Shown: piece by piece, positions 19,675 to 26,833 of the stretch
How positions within the stretch are numbered: position 1 is the stretch's first letter
How the letters are laid out: each line of letters begins with the position of its first letter
From: Streptomyces regalis
GTDB lineage: Bacteria > Actinomycetota > Actinomycetes > Streptomycetales > Streptomycetaceae
DNA length: 64,000 nt
NCBI RefSeq assembly: GCF_001509475.1
Contig: NZ_LLZG01000391.1
Coordinates: 1 to 64,000, forward strand
Direction of reading: 5' to 3'
Notes under the pieces: model-generated
Seen by the model: the letters and a program-made list of their open reading frames with translations, nothing else
Told to the model about the DNA's origin: nothing
The model's database searches: none
Made by a program: the position numbers and the translations under genes

Positions 19675-20649
19675 GTGACGATCACTTCCCCTCACCTCGG
19701 CAGCCCTGCCGTCTGGACCGACGCCCGCCTGCTGTACGCGTTGGAGGAAGTGGTCGAGACCGAACTCAACCGCCATCTGCAGGTCGCCAAGGACTGGATG
19801 CCGCACGAGTACGTGCCGTGGACGGACGGCCGCAACTTCCCCGGCCTCTTCGAGGACGGTGAGGGCTGGGACAAGGAGCAGTCCAAGGTCACCGAGATCG
19901 GCCGTATCGCGCTCGTCGTGAACCTCCTGACCGAGGACAACCTCCCCAGCTACCACCACGAGATCGCCTCGCTCTTCGGCCGTGACGGCGCCTGGGGCAC
20001 GTGGGTGCACCGCTGGACCGCCGAGGAGGGGCGGCACGGCATCGTGATGCGCGACTATCTGCTCACCTCGCGCGCGGTGGACCCGGACAAGCTGGAGCAG
20101 TTCCGCATGTCCCACATGAGCGAGGGCTTCGAGTCGGACAACCGGCACTCGATGCTGCACTCGGTCGCCTACGTCGCCTTCCAGGAGCTCGCGACGCGCA
20201 TCTCGCACCGCAACACCGGGCACCAGTCGGGCGACCCGATCTGCGACCGGATGCTGGCGCGCATCGCGACCGACGAGAACCTGCACATGGTCTTCTACCG
20301 GAACCTGCTGAAGGCCGCGTTCGAACTCGCCCCCGACCTGACGATGCAGGCGGTCCGGGACGTCGTCGTCAACTTCCGCATGCCCGGCCACGGCATCCCC
20401 GGCTTCGAGCGTGCCGCCGCCCAGATGGCCATCGGCGAGGTCTACAACCTGCGCATCCACCACGACGACGTCCTCCAGCCCGTCCTCCGCTTCCTGAAGA
20501 TCATGGAAATCGACGGCCTCGGCCCCGAGGGCCAGAAGGCCCAGGAGGAACTGGGCCTGTTCATGGGCGGCCTGGACGCGGAGGCCCTGAAGTTCGACGA
20601 GAAGCTGGCGGCCCGGAAGGCCCGGATGGCGGCTCGGGCCGGGGGCTGA
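19675..20649 (+). CDS. Acyl-[acyl-carrier-protein] desaturase
   Basis: This 324-aa soluble diiron desaturase (FA_desaturase_2, ferritin-like fold) introduces a double bond into acyl-ACP. Iron ligands are visible: an early Glu in ALEEVVETELNRHL, TAEEGRHG (ExxH) and the second pair in TDENLHMVFY (ENxH). The GTG at 19675 (MTITSPHLGSPA) has GGAG 5 nt upstream; the upstream in-frame residues are not conserved. The family makes monounsaturated fatty acids for membranes. Expression is probably controlled by the tandem palindromes at 19571-19614. Confidence 0.93.
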   Translation: MTITSPHLGSPAVWTDARLLYALEEVVETELNRHLQVAKDWMPHEYVPWTDGRNFPGLFEDGEGWDKEQSKVTEIGRIALVVNLLTEDNLPSYHHEIASLFGRDGAWGTWVHRWTAEEGRHGIVMRDYLLTSRAVDPDKLEQFRMSHMSEGFESDNRHSMLHSVAYVAFQELATRISHRNTGHQSGDPICDRMLARIATDENLHMVFYRNLLKAAFELAPDLTMQAVRDVVVNFRMPGHGIPGFERAAAQMAIGEVYNLRIHHDDVLQPVLRFLKIMEIDGLGPEGQKAQEELGLFMGGLDAEALKFDEKLAARKARMAARAGG

Positions 20650-20783
20650 GGGTCGGGGTTGAGGGGCAGCGCTACGGGCCGAGGGGCGTGGGCTGAGGGG
20701 TGACGGCCGTGCGCCGGAACCGAGAGCCAGGCCCACCGGCCCAGGCACGCGCTCATGTGAAGAGGCCGGAGGTGCGGTCGGCT

Positions 20784-21076
20784 GACAGCCGCAACCCCGG
20801 ACTGAGCACCAAGGACTGCGAGCCGACAGCCGAGGACTCAAGGCGAGACAGGCCATGTCCAAGGCTGAGACCCGAGGACCGTGCACTGACAGCCGAAGGC
20901 CCAGAGACGACGGCCGAGGACCGGAGCCAAGGCCATGGAGACCGGAGCCAAGGCCATGGACCGACAGCCGCAACCCCGGACTGAACGCCAAGGACTGCGG
21001 ACCGACAGCCGAGGACTCAGGCGAGACGGGCCGTGCCCAGGGCTGAGACCCGAGGACCGCGGGCTGACGGCCGAGG
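20784..21076. repeat. Imperfect direct repeat, period 179 bp
   Basis: A stretch of about 115 bp starting GACAGCCGCAACCCCGGACT at 20784 recurs at 20963 with about 10-15% differences. Both copies pass through GACAGCCGAGGACTC and GCTGAGACCCGAGGACCG. Confidence 0.85.
20919..20960. repeat. 21-bp perfect tandem duplication
   Basis: The 21-bp unit beginning GACCGGAGCCAAGGC is present twice in tandem (20919-20939 and 20940-20960), inside the spacer of the larger 179-bp repeat. Confidence 0.85.
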
Positions 21077-21469
21077 GCCGAGAGGTGACGGCCGAGGGCC
21101 GAGGGCCAGGGGCACAAGGATCCAGCGCGCGGGCCGGGGATTTACGGCGCGACCCCCTGGCCGCCGGCCGGAGGCATACGGCGCGGGCTGTGGGCGCGAG
21201 TCTCCCGGCCCGGGGGCTCCGGCGCGCAGGGCTCGGGCCGTGGCTGCTGGGGCGGAGGGAAGACGGGCTGTTGGGGCTGATGGCGCGCCGACGGTCGGCG
21301 GCGTGCGAATGGCTCGGGGCAGGCTGACGGCTGGGTCGGCGGTTCACGTGCCGGCGCCCACGCGGTCGGCGGCTCGGACCAACAGTGCCCGCGACGAGGA
21401 CCGCGACCCGCGTCTGTACGTCGCGCCAGGGGTACGGCCGCACTGGGCGACGCGGGGCGAACGGGTCAC

Positions 21470-21604
21470 ATGGATGCCGCGCCCACCCTGTGCGACTCCC
21501 CCATCGGCTACCGGCTCGCCCATGACCGGGCCGAGCGGACGGTGACCGTGGACATCACGCAGGCGCCCGAGGGCGTCCGTCGGTTCAGCGTGACGTACGC
21601 CTGA
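21470..21604 (+). CDS. Possible 44-aa peptide or C-terminal gene fragment, unknown
   Basis: A short frame from ATG 21470 reads MDAAPTLCDSPIGYRLAHDR and continues through TVTVDITQAPEGVRRFSVTYA. The sequence looks protein-like (alternating beta pattern) rather than random, but there is no ribosome-binding site. Its end overlaps the 3' end of the convergent WhiB-like gene by 20 bp. It may be the tail of a lost gene. Low confidence. Confidence 0.25.
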   Translation: MDAAPTLCDSPIGYRLAHDRAERTVTVDITQAPEGVRRFSVTYA

Positions 21605-21839
21605 GCTCCAGGCGTTCCTTCTCCGACAGGCCGCCCCAGACGCCGAAGCGTTCGTCGTTGTCGAGCGCGTACTCGAGGCAGGCGGAGCGGATCGGGCACA
21701 GGCCGCAGATCCGCTTCGCCTCCCGTACGGAGCTGCCCGGCTCGGGGAAGAAGAAGTCCGCCCCGGTCTGCGCGCACAACGCCTCCTGCTGCCAGTCCAG
21801 GTCGGGCGAGGTGATCGTTGCGATCGTTTCGAGGTGCAT
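21585..21839 (-). CDS. WhiB-family iron-sulfur transcription regulator
   Basis: This 84-aa Wbl protein has the four [4Fe-4S] cysteines at about residues 22, 45, 48 and 54 (LCAQTGADFFFPE, RICGLCPIRSACLEYAL). These are followed by the G[VI]WGG turn (FGVWGGLSEKER) and a basic C-terminus (LELRRTSR). Wbl proteins bind sigma-A and regulate development, redox responses or antibiotic production. It resembles the WhiB/WhiB2 branch rather than WhiB1, but the exact paralogue is not determined. The start MHLETIAT at 21839 was chosen because upstream in-frame sequence is not family-like. Confidence 0.92.
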   Translation of the reverse strand: MHLETIATITSPDLDWQQEALCAQTGADFFFPEPGSSVREAKRICGLCPIRSACLEYALDNDERFGVWGGLSEKERLELRRTSR

Positions 21840-22152
21840 ACGCAGGATGGTGCCGGTCGGCGAAAAACGTTCGATCAACGCGGGATCAACGCCGCGCCGC
21901 AGGGCCTCCGGTCGACTCGATGGTCTCCCTCCCCGCGCGGCGGCGCACGGCGGCGCGCGGAAACGGGTGAAAAACATGGAGGTCCTCGTTGGGCACCCAT
22001 TCCTCGCTGGGCACCCATGGTGACCGCGGCCGTCGCCGCAGTCGGCGGCAGCGCTCCGGCAGCGCTTGTCAGTGGGCGGTGCAAGACTCGGCAGAGCAGA
22101 CAGCACAACGGACAAGGACACGGACAACGGGACCCTTCCGAGGAGGGCGATG

Positions 22153-22944
22153 ATGCTCACCACCCGTTACGTCACCGGCGCGCCGAACTGGATCGACCTC
22201 GGCACACCCGACATCGAGGGCGCCGCTTCCTTCTACGGCGGCCTGTTCGGCTGGCGGTTCCAGCCGGGCGGACCCGAGACCGGAGGTTACGGCCTCTTCC
22301 AGCTCGACGGGAGGACGGCGGCCGGCGGTATGCAGACGACCGAGGAGCAGGGTCCGCCCTCCTGGACGGTGTACTTCCAGACTCCGGACGTGGACGCCAC
22401 GGCGAAGGCGGCCGAACAGGCGCACGGCTCGGTGCTGATGCGGCCCATGGACGTGATGGACCTGGGCCGCATGGCCATCCTCGCCGACAAGGCGGGCGTG
22501 TCCTTCGGTCTGTGGCAGCCCGGCACCAACAAGGGTCTCGACGTCGTCCAGGAGCCCGGCTCGCTGTGCTGGCTGGAGCTGTACACCACCGACGTGCCGG
22601 CCGCGGCGGGTTTCTACCACGCGACGCTCGGCCTGGAGACCTTCGCCCTCGACTTCTACGGCGGGACGTACACGACGTTCGGCCCTGCCGGAGAAGAAGA
22701 GGACGCCATGTTCGGCGGTGTCGTCGACAAGGCCGACGATCCGGCGGAGGCCCAGGGCCCGGCGTACTGGCTGCCGTACTTCGAGGTCACGGACACGGAC
22801 GCCACGGTCGCCAAGGCGCAGGAGCTGGGCGGCACGGTCCGTATACCGGCCACGGACCTGCCGGACGTCGGCCGTATCGCCAAGCTCACCGACCCGTACG
22901 GGGCACGCTTCGCGGTGATCAAGAGCGCGCCGCCGCAGAGCTGA
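22153..22944 (+). CDS. VOC (glyoxalase/bleomycin-resistance) family protein, two-domain
   Basis: This 263-aa protein has two tandem VOC modules. The first begins NWIDLGTPDIEGAASFYGGLFGW; the second begins CWLELYTTDVPAAAGFYHATLGLETF and ends IAKLTDPYGARFAVIKS. The fold supports metal-dependent dioxygenases, glyoxalases or drug-binding proteins; none can be specified. Two consecutive ATGs occur at 22150 and 22153; the second has the better spacing (6 nt) from AGGAGG. It stands alone between the WhiB-like and LacI-family genes. Confidence 0.88.
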   Translation: MLTTRYVTGAPNWIDLGTPDIEGAASFYGGLFGWRFQPGGPETGGYGLFQLDGRTAAGGMQTTEEQGPPSWTVYFQTPDVDATAKAAEQAHGSVLMRPMDVMDLGRMAILADKAGVSFGLWQPGTNKGLDVVQEPGSLCWLELYTTDVPAAAGFYHATLGLETFALDFYGGTYTTFGPAGEEEDAMFGGVVDKADDPAEAQGPAYWLPYFEVTDTDATVAKAQELGGTVRIPATDLPDVGRIAKLTDPYGARFAVIKSAPPQS

Positions 22945-22995
22945 GGGAACGGGACAGGCACCCGTCGGACGAGACAGAGGCTCCCGTCGGACGAC

Positions 22996-24036
22996 CTACG
23001 CGGACGCCCGCCGCACCAGTGTGGTCGGCAGCACCACGCTGGACGGTGCGGCGCCGACGCCCTGCTCGGCGGCGCGCCGGTCGAGCCCCCGGAGCAGCAG
23101 CCGGGCCATCAACCGGCCCATCTCCTCTATGTCCTGACGGACCGTCGTGAGCGACGGCTCGGTCTGTTCCGCGACCGGAAGCATGTCGTCGAACCCGACC
23201 ACCGCGACATCCTGCGGCACCCGTCGGCCCGACTCGCGCAACACCCGCAGCGCCCCCGCCGCGGTGAGATCGTTGGCGGCGAACACGGCATCCAGGTCCG
23301 GGCAGCGTTCGAGAAGCTCGCGCATCGCCCGCTCACCGCCGGCCGGCGTGAAGTCGCCCTCGACGATGAGCCGCGGATCGGCGTCGACCATGACATCCCG
23401 GTAGCCGTCGAGCCGGTCCACCGCCGACGTCTGGTCGAGGGCGCCGGTGATGTGCGCGATGCGGGTGCGGCCCAGGCCGACGAGGTGGCGTACGGCGTCG
23501 CGGGCGCCGCCACGGTTGTCGCTGTCGACGTACACCACGCCACGCCGGTCGCCGCCGCTCCAGTCGGGCCGTCCGCCGAACACGGTGGGGACTCCGGCGT
23601 GCTGGATCAGGCCGGGCAGCGGGTCGTCGAGGTGCAGTGAGAAGACGAGCGCTCCGTCGACGTGCCCGCCGGCGAGGTAGCGGCCGACGCGGGCGTGGTC
23701 GTCCCGGCCCTCCGTCAGGAGCAGCACCAGTTGGTTGTCGTAGGCCGTCAGCTCCTTGCTGATCCCACGGAGTTGCAGCGCGAAGAAGGGGTCGGCGAAG
23801 ACGCGGGTCTCGGGTTCGGCGACGACGACGGCGACGGCGTCGTGCCGCCGGGTCACCAGGCTGCGGGCGGCCTGGTTGGGCACGTACCCGAGCTCCTCCA
23901 CCGCCTTGCGGACCCGCTCCACGAGGGGCTCCCTGACCCCGTCCCCGCCGTTGACCACCCGGGACACGGTGGCCCGCGAGACCCCGGCCCGGGCGGCCAC
24001 GGCCTCCAGGGTGGGGCGCGGGGCTGTGTCGGTCAC
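22996..24036 (-). CDS. LacI-family transcriptional regulator
   Basis: This 346-aa repressor has an N-terminal LacI helix-turn-helix (TLEAVAARAGVSRATVSRVVNG) and hinge (VPNQAARSLVTRR). A periplasmic-binding-protein-like sensor follows (DAVFAANDLTAAGALRVL, VAVVGFDDMLPVAEQTEPSLTTVRQ). The ligand is presumably a sugar, but no transporter or glycosidase adjoins it. It starts with GTG at 24036. A perfect 12-bp palindrome 58 bp upstream is a likely autoregulatory site. Confidence 0.93.
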   Translation of the reverse strand: MTDTAPRPTLEAVAARAGVSRATVSRVVNGGDGVREPLVERVRKAVEELGYVPNQAARSLVTRRHDAVAVVVAEPETRVFADPFFALQLRGISKELTAYDNQLVLLLTEGRDDHARVGRYLAGGHVDGALVFSLHLDDPLPGLIQHAGVPTVFGGRPDWSGGDRRGVVYVDSDNRGGARDAVRHLVGLGRTRIAHITGALDQTSAVDRLDGYRDVMVDADPRLIVEGDFTPAGGERAMRELLERCPDLDAVFAANDLTAAGALRVLRESGRRVPQDVAVVGFDDMLPVAEQTEPSLTTVRQDIEEMGRLMARLLLRGLDRRAAEQGVGAAPSSVVLPTTLVRRASA

Positions 24037-24093
24037 TTCGGGGCTCCTTGTCCGAGGTTGCGGATCAGGATAGCCCTGGCAGGAAACGGAGGT

Positions 24094-24105
24094 GAGAGCG
24101 CTCTC
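24094..24105. promoter_or_regulatory. LacI-type operator
   Basis: GAGAGCGCTCTC is a perfect 12-bp palindrome with the central GCGC of actinobacterial LacI operators such as that of CebR. Its position 58 bp upstream of the LacI-family gene suggests autoregulation. Confidence 0.6.
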
Positions 24106-24272
24106 CGATCATCGGGACCGCGTGCGCCAGGAATGCCGAGAACGGTGCGGACCGCCGTTCGACCGGGTGCTGCATTCGGCCGATCTTGCCTGGCAGGCTC
24201 CTCGGCGGCGGCAGAGGCTACTGCTGACGGCCGCCGAGGACAGTGGGCGGCACGGCCCCGACAGGAGATGCC

Positions 24273-24700
24273 ATGCGGACCACTCCCAGGAGAGAAGCAG
24301 TTGCGCGAGGGCTGCGGCGCGCAGGCGCGTCCCGCAGGTGGTGGCTGCTGTTCTCCGTCGGCGTGGCCCTGGGCCTCCTCGGTTCCAGCAGTGCGGGGGC
24401 CGCCGAAGGTGGCGCGCCCGCGCCCCGTCGCTGCGACCCGGCACCGACCGGCGTCGCCGCCCAGGACTACTTCCTGGCTTCACCGTGCCGCCCGGGCTGA
24501 TGCCGGACCGGCAGTGCGACCGGCGCCCGGCGAGGATCCATGTCCACCGGGCCCGTCCGGTGTAAGCGCACGGCAAGCGCGCCGACGTTCCCCACCGGGC
24601 CGCGGTGCCGGCCCACGGCTGCAACCTGCCCGGCCCGCCGGTGTTCGGCATACGCCACCCGCCCGCAGGGTGGCACACCCGGCCGTCACTGCGCGCGGCC
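24273..24700 (+). pseudogene. Secreted protein (possibly alpha/beta-hydrolase), frameshifted with premature stop
   Basis: An AGGAG ribosome-binding site precedes ATG 24273. The product starts with a basic region and a signal peptide (RRWWLLFSVGVALGLLGSSSAGAA), then CDPAPTGVAAQDYFL, and ends at 24500 after 75 aa. Shifting frame near 24478 continues a natural-looking sequence (GFTVPPGLMPDRQCDRRPARIHVHRA) to a TAA at 24563. The same frame resumes after it (RADVPHRAAVPAHGCNLPGPPVFG). The HG-containing segment recalls the oxyanion region of secreted alpha/beta hydrolases, but this identity is tentative. Confidence 0.5.
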
Positions 24701-24727
24701 AAGCTCCCCGAGACTTCTGAACCCGGC

Positions 24728-25663
24728 TCAGCTCAACAGGTCGACCCGCTGCCCGACGCCCTCCCGCTCCGCCGCCCGATACGCCACCCATGACAGGGCC
24801 AGGTCCTGCCAGGGCAGCCCGACGGGAGCGTAGACGGAACGGGCCGCGGCACTCGTACGGCCCGGGTGTTCGCCGCGCAGTACGGCACCGAGGGTGGTGT
24901 CGGTGGCCTCCGCGGGCAGGCCGGTGGCCGCCAACGCGCCCATGGTGGCGGCGAGTTCGCGGTCGTCGACAACGAGCAGCGCCGCCCGAAGCAGGTCGGC
25001 CGCCAGCTCCTGCTTGCCGGGCTCGTCGGCTCCCAGGCTCGTGAAGTGCTGCCCTTCCCGGGTGTCGGCCAGGGACAGCAGCGGCGATCGTGACCAGGTC
25101 GCCAGCAGTACGGTGTCGGCGGCCACGGCGACCTCCCGCGCCGAGCCCAGAACCCGACCACCGTGGCGTGCGGCGAAGTCGGCGGCGCGGTCGCCGTCCG
25201 TGTCGTGGACGGCCAGGTCGCCGCACGGCCGCAGAGCACGCAGCCCCCGCAGCATGAGCTCCGCCTGCGCCCCCGCGCCGATCACCCCCAGCACGTCGCC
25301 GGGCCCGGCGAGGAGGTGAGTTCCCAACGCCGCCGCCAGCCCCGTGCGCCATGCGGTGACCGTCGCCGAGTCCAGCAGGGCGAGCAACTCGCCGTCCTCG
25401 CCGCTGTGCAGGCAGATCACCCCGCGCAGGGCGGGCCGGGCGTCCGGGAACTTGGCGTTGACCTTGACCGTATAGGCCGGGATGCCGGGCAGGAGGCCCG
25501 GGATCAGGGCGGTCGCCGTGCCGGGGAAGGGGAGGTCCGTACGCACGCGTTGTCCCGCGATCGGTACGCCCTCCGCGTTCCGGAAGCCGTCCCGCAGAGC
25601 ATCGGCGCAGGCCTCCGGCTGTAGTACGGCTTCCAGGTCACCGCGCGTCAGAAGAAGGGTCAC
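24728..25663 (-). CDS. Ornithine cyclodeaminase/mu-crystallin family protein
   Basis: This 311-aa NAD(P)-dependent protein contains KVNAKFPDARPALRGVICLH, ATVTAWRTGLAAALGTHLLA and the Rossmann segment DVLGVIGAGAQAELMLRGLRAL. Family members include ornithine cyclodeaminase, alanine dehydrogenase, ketimine reductases and siderophore-precursor enzymes. The substrate is not assignable. It starts with GTG at 25663, only 14 bp after the stop of the laccase gene, so it is probably co-transcribed with it. No functional link between the two is obvious. Confidence 0.88.
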   Translation of the reverse strand: MTLLLTRGDLEAVLQPEACADALRDGFRNAEGVPIAGQRVRTDLPFPGTATALIPGLLPGIPAYTVKVNAKFPDARPALRGVICLHSGEDGELLALLDSATVTAWRTGLAAALGTHLLAGPGDVLGVIGAGAQAELMLRGLRALRPCGDLAVHDTDGDRAADFAARHGGRVLGSAREVAVAADTVLLATWSRSPLLSLADTREGQHFTSLGADEPGKQELAADLLRAALLVVDDRELAATMGALAATGLPAEATDTTLGAVLRGEHPGRTSAAARSVYAPVGLPWQDLALSWVAYRAAEREGVGQRVDLLS

Positions 25664-25677
25664 GCGCCCATGATCGG

Positions 25678-26655
25678 TCAGTGCTCGTGCTCGGCCGACG
25701 GATGTGCGTGCTCGTGCGGCTCGTACCCGGGAATCGCCCCGTCCGCCTTCTTCACCAGGAACAGCCCCACCATCCCCATGTCGGAGTGGCTCTGCACATG
25801 GCAGTGGTACATCCATGCCCCCGCCCCGACCCCCTCCCCCGCGATCACCTGGAAACCGAACGAGTCCGCCGGACCGCAGATCTTGTTGTCGATGACCTGG
25901 CTGGGGTCGTCCGGGCCGGTGAGCATGCCCGTGCGGTTGTCGGCCCAGCGATGACCGTGCAGGTGGAAGGTGTGGTAGTACTCGCCGTGCGTGATCATCA
26001 CGAACTCGACGCGATCGCCCACCGTCGCTTCGAAGTCCGGGCCGCTGTGCGCGGGCCTGTTGTTGATCAGCATGTCGTTGAAGACGATGGTGTGGGTCGC
26101 GTCCGGGAGGATGTCGCCCTTGCGCCGGACGATCACCGGCCCGTAGAGGCCCTTGCGGATGCCGCCCGTGCCGTGCTCGGTACCGACGACGTGGTCGTGG
26201 TAGTGCCAGTAGCCCGCACTGCCCGCCCGCCAGGTGCCGTCCTTGCGGCGGCCGGGGGCGTGGGTGCGCCAGGTGTAGGTGCGGGTGCCGCCGGGCTCGA
26301 CGTCGCTCTTGTTCAACTTCGTGCCGTCGCTGGTGATTTCGTAGTCGAGGCCGTGGACATGCAGGCTCACCGGCACGTCCATCGTGTTCTCGAACTCGAC
26401 GTGCAGGGTGTCGCCCTCGTTGAGCTCGATGAGCGGGCCGGGGATGGTCGCCTTGCCCTTTTCGAGGCCGTAGCCCATCTGCCCGTCGGCGAGTTTCTCG
26501 GCGTACAGCTTGAGATGCCTGACCTCGCCGCCGGCCGGGGCGGTCCTCGGCGGCGTGTCGGCACTCACGGCCTCGGGCACCGACGCCAGGGACAACGATG
26601 TCGCGACGGTCGCGCCGCCCAGCAGTACACGTCTGTTGAAGCTGCGTCTGTTCAT
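25678..26655 (-). CDS. Two-domain multicopper oxidase (small laccase)
   Basis: This 325-aa exported laccase oxidises phenolics or metals and reduces O2 to water. The N-terminus [18 protein letters not shown] is a Tat signal. Copper motifs appear in order: [10 protein letters not shown] and [11 protein letters not shown] in domain 1, and [11 protein letters not shown] and [20 protein letters not shown] in domain 2. The last provides the type-1 and trinuclear ligands, with Met as axial neighbour. Two cupredoxin domains and this length match the Streptomyces SLAC family, which trimerises. The C-terminus is His-rich ([14 protein letters not shown]). It is divergent from the sugar-dehydrogenase operon. 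Confidence 0.95.
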   Translation of the reverse strand: MNRRSFNRRVLLGGATVATSLSLASVPEAVSADTPPRTAPAGGEVRHLKLYAEKLADGQMGYGLEKGKATIPGPLIELNEGDTLHVEFENTMDVPVSLHVHGLDYEITSDGTKLNKSDVEPGGTRTYTWRTHAPGRRKDGTWRAGSAGYWHYHDHVVGTEHGTGGIRKGLYGPVIVRRKGDILPDATHTIVFNDMLINNRPAHSGPDFEATVGDRVEFVMITHGEYYHTFHLHGHRWADNRTGMLTGPDDPSQVIDNKICGPADSFGFQVIAGEGVGAGAWMYHCHVQSHSDMGMVGLFLVKKADGAIPGYEPHEHAHPSAEHEH

Positions 26656-26770
26656 GCCGAACTCCCCACGGCGGTACGGAAATTACGGGGATGAACCGGT
26701 GAGACGGTACCGGCCGGGCTCCCGTTTATCCACACTCAGGACAAAGTTCGTCCCAGTGCGGTCATAGGTA

Positions 26771-26799
26771 TTGGCGAGTCGTTCAAAGGGGTCTAGCTT
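26771..26799 (+). promoter_or_regulatory. Promoter candidate for the ThuA-dehydrogenase operon
   Basis: A -35-like TTGGCG (26771-26776), a 17-nt spacer and TAGCTT (26794-26799) lie about 30 bp upstream of the GGAGGTG ribosome-binding site region. The divergent laccase gene starts 115 bp to the left, so the intergenic region serves both directions. Confidence 0.45.
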
Positions 26800-26833
26800 C
26801 CTTGTCGCTGTTGCTGTGACCGTGGAGGTGCCC

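Larger units (their letters stand above)
20650..21469. other. Repeat-rich non-coding region of about 820 bp
   Basis: No plausible gene was found. The region is built of degenerate repeats of GCCGA/GACAGCCG-type words, including a 179-bp-period duplication (20784-21076) and a 21-bp tandem pair. Long frames on both strands here are low-complexity translations with no family resemblance. It separates the desaturase from the WhiB-like gene. Confidence 0.7.

Noticed and set aside
19555..21117. 520-codon minus-strand frame overlapping the desaturase and repeat region
   Set aside because: Its sequence repeats Leu-Ser-Gly-Pro words created by the DNA repeats, and it overlaps a well-supported gene on the other strand.
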